Shown here piece after piece: positions 1-8,384 of a stretch of 37,480 bases of DNA. The stretch spans positions 1 to 37,480 of the forward strand of contig JADGAU010000013.1 in NCBI GenBank assembly GCA_015231865.1, read 5' to 3'. Within the stretch, counting starts at the first letter, position 1. Each line of letters opens with the position of its first letter. Below the pieces are notes generated by a model that ran no database searches, was not told the DNA's origin, and saw nothing but the letters and a program-made list of their open reading frames with translations. The stretch comes from Gammaproteobacteria bacterium. Lineage in GTDB: Bacteria; Pseudomonadota; Gammaproteobacteria; GRL18. Made by a program: the position numbers and the translations under genes.

Positions 1-1219
1 TATAATCTGCATAAGTTTTACATAAAGCTTTAGCCTTAGAAAATATTTCCTGTGATAATGATAAATCATTAAGATAGTCATCACCTGATGCAACAGAAAA
101 GATATTTTTATAATCTTTAAAATCTGAGGCGTAGTTATCTAAATAATCTCTAACAATTTTTTGAACATTTACTTTATCTTGTCCATAGTCTAATAATGAA
201 TCTGCTATTGAAACTAATAAGCTCTTATCAACGTCATCAATACTCTGACATATCTTTTCATATGCCATTAACAAATTTTCACTGGCAAAGTCATCAAAAG
301 TACCGCCACTACTTAGGCCTACATCATAAAAGTCATTGTAACTAGTAGAAAGTTTCTGTGCTTTTAGATAAACATTTTTTGACCAATTTTTATCGTCATA
401 GGTCATATCTAAAGATTGTGCCAGACTTATTGCTTGAGCAACTGAAGTTATTTTTCCTTCTGCTGCTTTATAATAATTTCGCGATTGTTGTTTAAAACCA
501 TAAGTAGCCAAAGAGTCTGCCATACGAATTAAATTATCGAAGGATTGAACACCATCAACTTTGATCAGTTGATAAACTTTATCCATCTGTTTTTGAGCAT
601 CTGGTAATTCGTAGTCTTTTATATACTCGGTTGAATTAATTAACTCTATTAATATTTTGTTAAGGTCATTATGTGATTCAAATTCTTTGACCACTTTTAT
701 AAATGGATTATAAACCTCCATTTTGTCTTCATGATTAACGTTCTTAATCCATTCAGCAACATCTGTTAATGTTTTGCTTATAAGCTCATTGCCAGTGGGA
801 ACACAATTAAATTCAACAATTTTTTTCAACACATGGGCTATTGTTATTACTGTTTCATTAAGCAAATCCATTTTAATTTTGGTTCCGCCAACAAAAAATG
901 TTTTACTTTCTTCATTCGTAATTTCAATACTGTCGAGAAATTTTATTGAGCCGGGATCTTCCATTAAAGCTCTGTAATAGATAGCATCATGTGTAATGAT
1001 AAATCCATCTTTTGCAGAACCAAAAGCCGTATCATCATGTAATACCAGAACGTCTTCAGCTTTAATATTAGTGGCGTAACTTGCAATAGCATTACTTAGT
1101 TTCTTTTGAAATTTAGTATTTGATTGTTCTAAAGGATCTAATGCATTAAATAAATTTGTATTTTCATTTGCTTTTGTTAATAAACTTTTTATTTCATCTA
1201 ATTGAGCATTATTTAACAT
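1..1219 (-). CDS. Partial uncharacterised protein: PH-like N-terminal domain plus helical repeats (C-terminus beyond left edge)
   Basis: Reading the minus strand from ATG at 1219, the frame stays open for 406 codons to the window edge, so the 3' end is missing. No signal peptide or membrane segment is visible. Residues ~57-140 (VLVLHDDTAFGSAKDGFIIT and onward) resemble the small beta-rich PH-like domain found near the N-terminus of several uncharacterised bacterial proteins; this is family-level resemblance by eye. The rest is acidic and helical, with recurring units containing patterns such as 'Y..A...' and 'IADSLLDYGQDK', suggestive of TPR- or Sel1-like solenoid repeats. The next gene (1435) is divergent. 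Function unknown. The reading frame is firm, the domain call is tentative. Confidence 0.7.
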   Translation of the reverse strand, partial: MLNNAQLDEIKSLLTKANENTNLFNALDPLEQSNTKFQKKLSNAIASYATNIKAEDVLVLHDDTAFGSAKDGFIITHDAIYYRALMEDPGSIKFLDSIEITNEESKTFFVGGTKIKMDLLNETVITIAHVLKKIVEFNCVPTGNELISKTLTDVAEWIKNVNHEDKMEVYNPFIKVVKEFESHNDLNKILIELINSTEYIKDYELPDAQKQMDKVYQLIKVDGVQSFDNLIRMADSLATYGFKQQSRNYYKAAEGKITSVAQAISLAQSLDMTYDDKNWSKNVYLKAQKLSTSYNDFYDVGLSSGGTFDDFASENLLMAYEKICQSIDDVDKSLLVSIADSLLDYGQDKVNVQKIVRDYLDNYASDFKDYKNIFSVASGDDYLNDLSLSQEIFSKAKALCKTYADY

Positions 1220-1434
1220 TTTAGTATTCCTAAATTAATTACTTTTTTATAATGGTTTTGTATCTTTGATTGGAATATAGAATTAACCATTATACTAACA
1301 AGCAATTGTCAGATTAATGTCAGATTTATAAATATTAAAAAAATTTTAATCCAGCTATTATCAAATTTATAATTAATCGATTAGACTGTACAATCTATTA
1401 TTCTAACAACGACCTAAAATTAGAGATTTGACTA
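1220..1434. promoter_or_regulatory. Divergent intergenic region
   Basis: This A+T-rich gap separates the minus-strand PH-like gene from the plus-strand mechanosensitive channel gene and must hold both promoters. I see no convincing -35/-10 pair, operator or RNA structure that I would assign individually. Confidence 0.3.
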
Positions 1435-3672
1435 GTGAAAAAGCTTTTTACCCCCCTGTTATCTTATAGACCCTATCAAACATTGATGACATTTTTGGTT
1501 TGTAATTTGCTTTTAATATCTTCCGTTGTTGCTGACAATTCGTTACAACAAAATACAAATGCCATCATCAGTTCTGAGTCACAAACAGACAATCAAACAA
1601 AAAAAAGTAACGAAAGTATTACTTTAGTCGATTTATCTAGTCCACGTTCAACCATGCGCAGTTTTCTACTGGCTATCCAGGATGCAAATAATCAACTACC
1701 AAACCGGATTGAGGATGCAACCAAATGTCTAAATTTATCAAAATTAGAAGGAAGTAATGAGGAAATCAAAAAACAGGCGGCTTTGATAGCACAACGTCTA
1801 TCTAAGCTTATTGATAAAATTGGTGTAAATGTAGACGATATTCCTGATAGTGGCATTAAAAACTTGTGGTACTTTTTTGAACTAAAAGATAAAAAACATC
1901 GTTATGACTTTATTGCCCTACAATATGATAAACAATCAAAAAACTGGTTGTTTAGTCCTGGAACATTAAAATCCCTTCCTGTTTTGGAAAATTATTTTGT
2001 AAAACAGCAGACAAACAAAACTATAGAAAATATATCAGATGCTCGCAACAGTCCCAGAGCCACCATGGCATCATTTCTTAAAGCCATGAATTATGAAGCT
2101 ACGGATTATGAATCAGCCATCCAATGTCTAGATAGTTCAGAAATTGAAGCGACAGCCTGGCAAACGATTGCACAACGCAGAGCGGTAGAATTAAAAAATG
2201 TCATTGATAAAATCCGCTATGTCATTTTAAGTGAAATACCCGATGAAAATACAGGTGAACCCTATATTTGGTACACCAGTACAAATGGCAATATTAGCTT
2301 ACAACGGATTAACTCTGGCGATTATAAGGGTGAATGGCGCTTTAGTGCAGAAACGATTAACGATATTCCTAAATTATATAAAGCATTTGAAAATCAACAA
2401 ATCCTGGCTGAACTGCGTGCTCGTGGCTCAAAAGAAATGTTAACAATTGGCATGCGCATAGAAAAAAATATGCCTGAATGGTTACGAGATGACTACCTGG
2501 CTTTACAAGTCTGGCAATGGCTTGGACTGGTTTTAGTTATTTTTGTCTGTTGGATAATACGTTTAATTACGCCTTCCATTTTAAGTTTTGTTTTATCACC
2601 CTTTATTCAAAAAATTATTTTATGTAGTAGAAATATACTTAAAGATGCCTTTGACTCCTCTGGAATATTAGTCGCTTTTATCGTCTGGTTTTATTCAATT
2701 CACTACTTTCAATTACCGGCAAATCTATTGGCGTTTTTAGTTCCCATTAGTAAATTTATGATTACCTTTAGTCTGCTTTTGACTGGCTATCGTATTGTTG
2801 ACGTATTGGGTGAGCACATCATATCTAACAGAAATATTCAACTGACATCCAATGATGAATTATTAATTCCATTAATTACAAAAATATTACGGTTACTGGT
2901 TGTCTTTGCAGTCATTCTATTTATTCTGGAATTCTGGTTTAACCAGCCGCCATCAACCGTTATTGGTGCGCTAGGTATTGGCGGTGTTGCCTTAGCACTG
3001 GCTGCAAAAGATACCCTTGGCAACTTTTTTGGTTCCATAACGGTTTTAGTCGATAAACCCTTTAGTGTTGGCGATTGGATAGAAATTGGTGATGTTGAAG
3101 GTACTGTTGAGCATGTTGGTTTTCGCTCAACCCGTATCAGAACATTTTATAATTCTATGATCACAATACCAAATTCACGGATGGTTGATAGCCATGTGGA
3201 TAATTATGGCGCCAGAAAATACAGGAGAATAAAAACTTATTTGAATCTGACCTATGATACACCTCCAGAAAAAATTGATGCTTTTTGTGAAGGAATACGT
3301 GAATTAGTTAGGCTGCACCCATTTACCCGCAAAGATTATTATCACGTTTACTTTAACCAGTTTGCAGATAGCTCATTAAATATTTTATTGTATATCTTTT
3401 TAGAAACACCTGACTGGTCTACAGAATTACGTGAACGCCATAACTTATTTTTAGACATAATCCACCTTTCTAAAAAACTAGATGTTTCTTTTGCATTTCC
3501 AAGTCAAACACTTTATTTTGATAACGATAGTTCGCATAAACATAATGAAATTGATAACAGCGAGATATTAGGCGTAGAAAAAGCAGCTGAAGTCTATGAA
3601 AATGTTCAGAAACGATACTATCCTAAACCCGAACCCGTAGTGATTTCTCAGGCACCTAGTTCAAAAAAATAA
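1435..3672 (+). CDS. Large MscS-family mechanosensitive ion channel
   Basis: Inner-membrane channel expected to open under membrane tension and release solutes on hypo-osmotic shock. The 745-residue product starts at GTG 1435 and has an N-terminal signal-like segment (residues ~15-33). A long periplasmic region (~35-330) contains two related copies of a module marked 'SPRSTMRSFLLA' and 'SPRATMASFLKA'. Several membrane helices follow, then the diagnostic MscS pore and beta domain at ~505-560 (GIGGVALALAAKDTLGNFFG, then VDKPFSVGDWIEIGDVEG). It is much longer than E. coli MscS (about 286 residues), like the multidomain MscS relatives such as YbiO or MscM. The short C-terminal tail is proline-rich. 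Family assignment is firm; the gating stimulus is inferred. Confidence 0.93.
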   Translation: MKKLFTPLLSYRPYQTLMTFLVCNLLLISSVVADNSLQQNTNAIISSESQTDNQTKKSNESITLVDLSSPRSTMRSFLLAIQDANNQLPNRIEDATKCLNLSKLEGSNEEIKKQAALIAQRLSKLIDKIGVNVDDIPDSGIKNLWYFFELKDKKHRYDFIALQYDKQSKNWLFSPGTLKSLPVLENYFVKQQTNKTIENISDARNSPRATMASFLKAMNYEATDYESAIQCLDSSEIEATAWQTIAQRRAVELKNVIDKIRYVILSEIPDENTGEPYIWYTSTNGNISLQRINSGDYKGEWRFSAETINDIPKLYKAFENQQILAELRARGSKEMLTIGMRIEKNMPEWLRDDYLALQVWQWLGLVLVIFVCWIIRLITPSILSFVLSPFIQKIILCSRNILKDAFDSSGILVAFIVWFYSIHYFQLPANLLAFLVPISKFMITFSLLLTGYRIVDVLGEHIISNRNIQLTSNDELLIPLITKILRLLVVFAVILFILEFWFNQPPSTVIGALGIGGVALALAAKDTLGNFFGSITVLVDKPFSVGDWIEIGDVEGTVEHVGFRSTRIRTFYNSMITIPNSRMVDSHVDNYGARKYRRIKTYLNLTYDTPPEKIDAFCEGIRELVRLHPFTRKDYYHVYFNQFADSSLNILLYIFLETPDWSTELRERHNLFLDIIHLSKKLDVSFAFPSQTLYFDNDSSHKHNEIDNSEILGVEKAAEVYENVQKRYYPKPEPVVISQAPSSKK

Positions 3673-3787
3673 ATTAGAGTTTATACATGAATTGCTGCTT
3701 TTTGGTACTTTATATAACCTTGTAAAAAATATGAAATATCTGGTTTGGGACGTTGGAGTCAGCTAAAAGAAAAAGGCAGAAATAGTT

Positions 3788-3943
3788 TTACTTACTATAC
3801 TGTATACTGCGAGTCTGGAAAAGTCCTTGCCCAATTACTTCTCGAACATAAATTTCATTCAGTAGGTCATCCCAAGTTGCATTCACTGGAAGCTGATCTA
3901 CTAACTTATGAGCTCCATCTTTTATTAAAACACTGGGTATATA
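3788..3943 (-). pseudogene. Decayed addiction-module antitoxin-like gene
   Basis: The minus strand encodes PSVLIKDGAHKLVDQLPVNA followed by TWDDLLNEIYVREVIGQGL and then a stop at 3788-3790. This matches a small proteobacterial family of addiction-module/antitoxin-like proteins whose hallmark is LPxxATWDDLxxxIYVRxxIxxGL. The expected start codon reads ATA (3938-3940), preceded at a normal 6-base distance by AGGAG (3947-3951 on the plus strand as ctcct), which suggests an ATG-to-ATA loss. After 'GQGL' a neighbouring frame gives PDSQYTV, like the usual DSEAGRTV tail, which suggests a frameshift as well. No toxin partner is visible. It may be inactive or use a rare ATA start. Confidence 0.55.
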
Positions 3944-4005
3944 TTACTCCTGATAAAAACATGTTTCATAAGTATAAGCAATTGAGTATTTATAGGCTAC
4001 AAATT

Positions 4006-4036
4006 ATATTACTATTAATATGTGTTTTATTGTCAA
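4006..4036 (-). promoter_or_regulatory. Possible promoter of the antitoxin remnant
   Basis: On the minus strand a consensus TTGACA (plus-strand 4031-4036) is followed after 19 bases by TAATAT (4006-4011), about 65 bases upstream of the antitoxin-like frame. The spacer is 2 bases longer than ideal and the region is A+T-rich, so chance is a real alternative. Confidence 0.3.
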
Positions 4037-4063
4037 AACTTTCATTTTCACAAAGGTTTTTAA

Positions 4064-5911
4064 TTATTCTACTTTTTGCCAGTAAAACTCCAAAAATGGA
4101 AATGGCAGGTTAATGGCCTGGATATGATAAAAAGCATTTTTTTTCTGTTTCTGATAATGATATTCACGCAAGGTCTTTGTTGTAAAGTACAGATTGTTGC
4201 GAACCCCGTTGATAAATAGCGATTGATGCAGTTTTACAAAAGAACTTAAATCAAATTGCAAGTTCCCCTTTGTTGACGATGATAATGCTTTAAAACTCTG
4301 TTGATAGACACAATAATCAACAATGTGCTCCTGCTTTTCACGGCCTTCATCGCCATAGCGAACCAAAGTATTTCTAAGCATCATCAGTTGTATATAATTA
4401 TTAACCGGATCTTTACTATTAATCGCAAAGATTGTTGCTGGCACTGTTAAAATAATGGATGAGTTTTCTGTCAGCAGCGCCATTTCATTTTTATTGGATA
4501 ATATCGGACTGGATAAAGGATAGTTAAAAGTATCAATTGTTAAACTAAATAATTCTGCACAATAAAGTTGCTGTAAAATTTGATCCGATTTTATTAACTG
4601 ACTTAAGCTATTTTGTTGTTCATATAACTCAGGCGTTAAATAGTGATTTTTAACCGGTTCTAGTTCCGGTGTCGTAATACTTTTTAAATTATTTCGATAT
4701 TTATATTTTAAAGCATAGTCTTGAATAATAGTTTCAGTATATGGCGGATACTTATCCGGGTGATCGGCATAGATGGCCTTTTGCAAAAGACAGGTATAGC
4801 TTTTTGTCAGTTTGGTTTGCTCACGTACAAAAACACAGCCCTGGTGACAATATGGCAGATATAAACATTGAAAACATTCATCATTTGAATCCAGTTTATT
4901 TTCGATGGCTTCTATAGTCTGCCAACCTGAATTCATCAGTTCATTAATTGATTGTTTAAAAATATTACCATAGCGAAAAGACTTAGATGACTGCCCTCTT
5001 GGACAGGAATAAATATCACCATTACTTTGTAATAAAAAGAATTTATCACCACAATTGATGGCACTACAACAGAATTCAGGAGTAAATTCTTTAAACCAAT
5101 GTGTCATTAATCCCTGCTCTAGCTCTGTTCCCATAAACGCTTTTTTTAAAGCATGATAAAATTCTACTTGCTGATTCTGAGTCAACATTTCAGTACCAGG
5201 AATTTGTTTAATAAACTTGTTTTGATTTTCAATGCTATCAAATGAAAACATGACATTAAACTTAGCCATATTTAAACCAATATCATTATGAATAAATTTT
5301 ATGTCAGCGATTAATGCATCCATATGGTTAATATGTTCTTGAGTAATAACACAGGAAATTTTTTTATGGTGAGGGTAGCTTGCCAATAATTTAAGATTAT
5401 CCGTAATTTTATTTAATGTGGATTTATTATTTTTATCCAGACGATACTTTTCATGCAAGCTTAAAGGTAAATCAACACTGGCACTGATAGACACCTGATA
5501 TTGATCAAATAATTCATATAACTTATCAAAATTATAAAGATTGGTTTTAATATGAACGGGATTTAATGGAAAATTAGCAGCCTGAATTTTTTCTGCATGC
5601 GTTTGATAATAATCATGTGCAAAAGATAATAGTGACCTTAATAAGGATTTGGAGATAGCTGTTGGTTCCCCACCATGAAATGATAAATTAAATGGAATAA
5701 TATTTTCTTGAGTAAATTTATCTATTGCTGTTTTTAAGGTTTGCAGAGCTTTTGTTGTATCCGTGATTTCATCAGTTCCGGTTCCCAGATAGCAGTACTG
5801 ACAGGCCATATTGCAATAATTGCTTGGCGCATATAGCAGATGAATAAATTTATATTCCGGGCCATTATTTAACAAAGCTAATTCTTCCAATGCGGTATAA
5901 GCCAAAGCCAA
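4064..5911 (-). CDS. Radical SAM/SPASM protein, putative peptide-modifying enzyme
   Basis: The 615-residue protein has the radical SAM cluster motif CX3CX2C at C33, C37 and C40 (NYCNMACQYCYL), followed by LSFHGGEPT (~76-84), typical of SPASM-type maturases and related to anaerobic sulfatase maturases. A cysteine-rich SPASM-like region spans ~280-375 (C281, C282, C287, C303, C346, C349, C355, C359, C374), which would hold auxiliary Fe-S clusters. The last ~240 residues have no domain I recognise. The frame has no ATG before the motif; TTG at 5911 lies inside the end of the upstream membrane-protein gene (47-base overlap), implying translational coupling. Context with a small Asn-tailed protein suggests that protein is its substrate; this is inference. 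Confidence 0.88.
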   Translation of the reverse strand: MALAYTALEELALLNNGPEYKFIHLLYAPSNYCNMACQYCYLGTGTDEITDTTKALQTLKTAIDKFTQENIIPFNLSFHGGEPTAISKSLLRSLLSFAHDYYQTHAEKIQAANFPLNPVHIKTNLYNFDKLYELFDQYQVSISASVDLPLSLHEKYRLDKNNKSTLNKITDNLKLLASYPHHKKISCVITQEHINHMDALIADIKFIHNDIGLNMAKFNVMFSFDSIENQNKFIKQIPGTEMLTQNQQVEFYHALKKAFMGTELEQGLMTHWFKEFTPEFCCSAINCGDKFFLLQSNGDIYSCPRGQSSKSFRYGNIFKQSINELMNSGWQTIEAIENKLDSNDECFQCLYLPYCHQGCVFVREQTKLTKSYTCLLQKAIYADHPDKYPPYTETIIQDYALKYKYRNNLKSITTPELEPVKNHYLTPELYEQQNSLSQLIKSDQILQQLYCAELFSLTIDTFNYPLSSPILSNKNEMALLTENSSIILTVPATIFAINSKDPVNNYIQLMMLRNTLVRYGDEGREKQEHIVDYCVYQQSFKALSSSTKGNLQFDLSSFVKLHQSLFINGVRNNLYFTTKTLREYHYQKQKKNAFYHIQAINLPFPFLEFYWQKVE

Positions 5912-6710
5912 TCATCAACATCAGGATATCTAAGATGAATAAATAATTAGCAGAATTGAATGAAAAATTAGCTCTATGTATTATAAATATTGCAAATGGT
6001 GCATAGATCATTAATACAAATAAAATAAGTAATCGAAATCGAAAACGCTTAAAGATACCATTTTTATCACCATGATAAATTAAAGTTGGTGTATCGACAT
6101 CATTGGCACAAGAAACAGTAGTGCAGCCATTATTATTTCCTGTCACCATAGCCCAGACCTGTAAATTCGCTTTTTCTGGTAACCAGTATTCTGATGTTTT
6201 ATAGCTGGTATATTTTGCCTGATCAAACTCTTTCGCAGCATCAATAGGAATTTGCTTCGATTCTGTTATTTTCGATTTTAAGTTGACCATAAATCTCATG
6301 GGTTTATCAATGGCAATATGGATTAACTTATTTTGTGCCTTGTTTTGGGAAGTGAGTAAAAGAGGCAACTGTTCTGATTCTTCTTTATAAATCACAGGCT
6401 GATGAGTTTTCATGCCCTTTCCAGGCTTTTTAGCTTTTGTCTGAAATACGGCCCGAATTGTTGCTCCCCAGTAACCACAACGTTTTTTTGTTACCGGTAA
6501 AATCATTTGTGGCATAGCAAGACGACCAGAAAAGAAAATATAATCACCATTGCTAATCTGATCTGTAATGGAGGCAGCAGTTTGTAATTTTAGATAAAAC
6601 TTTCTTAACGTCAGACTTCGTAAAAAGGCTTTAATAAAAAATATAAATAAAATAACAATCACAACATAATTTACAAAAACGACAAATTCTCTATCCATTA
6701 TTATTGCCAT
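5865..6710 (-). CDS. GIDE-like membrane protein of the radical SAM operon
   Basis: The 281-residue protein has one N-terminal membrane helix (~9-29) and two C-terminal ones (~227-245, ~255-272). The soluble middle (~50-210) begins with ISNGDYIFFSGRLAMPQMIL, resembling the GIDE domain of bacterial relatives of the MUL1 membrane protein; those are often next to lemA, which is absent here. Residues 191-195 read GNNNG, the same string that ends the upstream gene product, and are followed by C196 and C200. Start ATG 6710 overlaps the upstream poly-Asn codons by 20 bases; ATG 6698, with an 8-base overlap, is an alternative start. The end overlaps the radical SAM gene. It could be a membrane platform, protease-like partner or exporter component. 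The GIDE call is by pattern only. Confidence 0.75.
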   Translation of the reverse strand: MAIIMDREFVVFVNYVVIVILFIFFIKAFLRSLTLRKFYLKLQTAASITDQISNGDYIFFSGRLAMPQMILPVTKKRCGYWGATIRAVFQTKAKKPGKGMKTHQPVIYKEESEQLPLLLTSQNKAQNKLIHIAIDKPMRFMVNLKSKITESKQIPIDAAKEFDQAKYTSYKTSEYWLPEKANLQVWAMVTGNNNGCTTVSCANDVDTPTLIYHGDKNGIFKRFRFRLLILFVLMIYAPFAIFIIHRANFSFNSANYLFILDILMLMIGFGLYRIGRISFVK

Positions 6711-7071
6711 TGTTGTTATTATTGTTATTGTTGTTGTTATTTGAATAACTTATTTCCAAACCATCTAAGACAGAAGCTCCTGCAACCATTGATGAAGCTT
6801 TGCCAAGATAATATTCTGGTTTAACACGAGAAACCTTTACACCATCAAAAGTATAAACATTATCATCTTCTGAAGTATAAGGGATTGAATTAATGATCTG
6901 ATCTTTTTGATAAAAATAAAGAATTGATCGTTTAAAAATCAGGTGTTTATCATCTGCTTGCTGTTGAAAGAAAGACTGTATTGCCTGTTTTAAATTGTCG
7001 TATTGCTTATCAAATGCTTCAATTCCTATGCCTTGTAAAAATAAATGTATTTGTTGTTCCAACTGATTCAT
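6691..7071 (-). CDS. Small protein with poly-asparagine tail, candidate RiPP precursor
   Basis: The 126-residue first gene of the operon has ATG 7071 with AGAGG upstream. Residues 1-109 are a globular or leader-like region without cysteine and without signal peptide. It then ends in a run of 11 Asn, Gly, 3 Asn, Gly. A long N-terminal part followed by a low-complexity C-terminus, encoded directly ahead of a radical SAM/SPASM enzyme, is the layout of ribosomally made, post-translationally modified peptides. Asn-rich cores are known radical SAM epimerase targets in proteusins, but this protein resembles no precursor family I know. The tail may instead be a neutral microsatellite expansion in an accessory protein. 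Confidence 0.7.
   Translation of the reverse strand: MNQLEQQIHLFLQGIGIEAFDKQYDNLKQAIQSFFQQQADDKHLIFKRSILYFYQKDQIINSIPYTSEDDNVYTFDGVKVSRVKPEYYLGKASSMVAGASVLDGLEISYSNNNNNNNNNNNGNNNG
6694..6741 (-). repeat. Trinucleotide tract encoding poly-Asn tail
   Basis: Sixteen codons at the 3' end of the small gene read (Asn)11-Gly-(Asn)3-Gly. The first eleven Asn codons mix six AAC with five AAT in irregular order instead of repeating one triplet. The tract also carries the start codon(s) of the next gene. Confidence 0.9.
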
Positions 7072-7150
7072 TCATAACCTCTATATTGATAGTTAACGCG
7101 CGCTAGCAAAAAAATATAAATAATCGTAGTAACAATACAGAAATAAAAAA

Positions 7151-8326
7151 TCAAATCCCCCTAAATTTTTTAGCCTGTAGTAAAAATAAAAATAAAGTGC
7201 CAAGGCACATCATAATTGCAGCAAAGTATAAGCCATAGTTATAATTGCCACTTTGCTCAGTTAAGTATCCAGTAAAAATAGGTGCCAAAATTTGAGCAAT
7301 ACCATAAGCAATGGTCATTTTACCCATTAACCTTGCTGGACTACTAGGATAAAACCGTCCTGCCATGGTTAAAACTAAACTAACGATGCCAAGAAATGTC
7401 ATACCAAATAAGATGGTGCTAAACATAATTAAAATAATATTACTAGTTAATGATGGTATGATAATCGCCACAATTTGCACACTATAAGCCATAATTAGAG
7501 AATTAATAATACCAATTCTACGGGCGATAAAATCAAACAGTATACAAGCTGGCGCTGCCGCTAACCCAAGGATCAAAAAGCTAAACGTCCCCTTTCCTTC
7601 TAAACCTGGTAATAAATCGACTATCGCAACAATAAAAGTTGCACTAACTACATAACCTATGCCCGCACAAAAATAAGCCAGCATAAAAATATAAATAAAA
7701 CTTTTTTCCGGTGGTTTATCCTCTATCTGCTTACCACTATTAGTAAGCTTGCTAATCTTTGGTTTAGGCAACCATAACCAAGCAGGAATGAATAAAAACA
7801 GTCCAACAAATGAAAGACTTATCCATTGTTGAGCCCAATTAAAATCAGGGCTCATTAATTCAACACCTAACGCCACAACAACAATGCCAAACCCAAGTCC
7901 ACTAAAATGAATACCTAGTTCTGTTTTATGTCCATGTCTAATAAGCCAGTTCATAATTAGGCCAGAACCTAGTAACAAACCTGCAGCACTGCTAAGTCCA
8001 GCAAAAAAACGGGATATTTCCCATAACCAGATATTATTACTCAGCCCCATCAGCGCGGTTGTAAGAACAGCAACGATTAAACCCAGGCGATATAGCCGGT
8101 CTTTTAATTCAAGGTTTTTGATAAATGAAGCAATGACGGCACCACAGAAGTAGCCCATATAGTTGACACCAGCCAGCCAGCCAGACTCAGCGATACCTAA
8201 ACCTGCTTGCTGCTGCATAATAGGCAGCAGTGGTGTATAAGAAAATCTGGCAATACCCAACATCAAAATCAGACTGCAGATCCCAGCAAAGAGCACTTTT
8301 AAACGTTCAATTTGTTGAATTAACAC
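7151..8326 (-). CDS. MFS transporter, YbfB/YjiJ-like
   Basis: Polytopic inner-membrane protein of the major facilitator superfamily. The first helix, ending in GIARFSYTPLLPIMQ, matches the YbfB/YjiJ group, whose substrates are mostly unknown. The frame can be extended to TTG 8413, but that extension has no ribosome-binding site and itself contains a promoter-like TTGACA/TGAATA pair. I therefore prefer GTG 8326, which gives about 391 residues, the usual family size. It is possibly transcribed with the downstream radical SAM operon (79-base gap), but no shared function is evident. Could export a metabolite or drug; substrate not predictable. Confidence 0.85.
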   Translation of the reverse strand: MLIQQIERLKVLFAGICSLILMLGIARFSYTPLLPIMQQQAGLGIAESGWLAGVNYMGYFCGAVIASFIKNLELKDRLYRLGLIVAVLTTALMGLSNNIWLWEISRFFAGLSSAAGLLLGSGLIMNWLIRHGHKTELGIHFSGLGFGIVVVALGVELMSPDFNWAQQWISLSFVGLFLFIPAWLWLPKPKISKLTNSGKQIEDKPPEKSFIYIFMLAYFCAGIGYVVSATFIVAIVDLLPGLEGKGTFSFLILGLAAAPACILFDFIARRIGIINSLIMAYSVQIVAIIIPSLTSNIILIMFSTILFGMTFLGIVSLVLTMAGRFYPSSPARLMGKMTIAYGIAQILAPIFTGYLTEQSGNYNYGLYFAAIMMCLGTLFLFLLQAKKFRGI

Positions 8327-8384
8327 ATTCCTAATCTGACAATATTTAAATTTTTCAGTCCAGTTTATAAAGCTTATTATTGAA

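Larger units (their letters stand above)
3673..4063. other. Gap between mscS-like gene and radical SAM operon; holds one decayed gene
   Basis: The 391-base stretch has no intact gene that I accept. A TTG-started plus-strand frame from 3745 runs through it but overlaps a recognisable minus-strand antitoxin remnant and has no family resemblance. No terminator hairpin is evident for either flanking gene. Confidence 0.5.

Noticed and set aside
774-977. 67-codon plus-strand frame
   Set aside because: It lies wholly inside the long open minus-strand gene 1-1219 and looks like its antisense shadow.
3745-4113. 122-codon plus-strand frame starting at TTG
   Set aside because: It has no ribosome-binding site or family resemblance, overlaps the radical SAM gene end, and lies opposite the recognisable antitoxin remnant.
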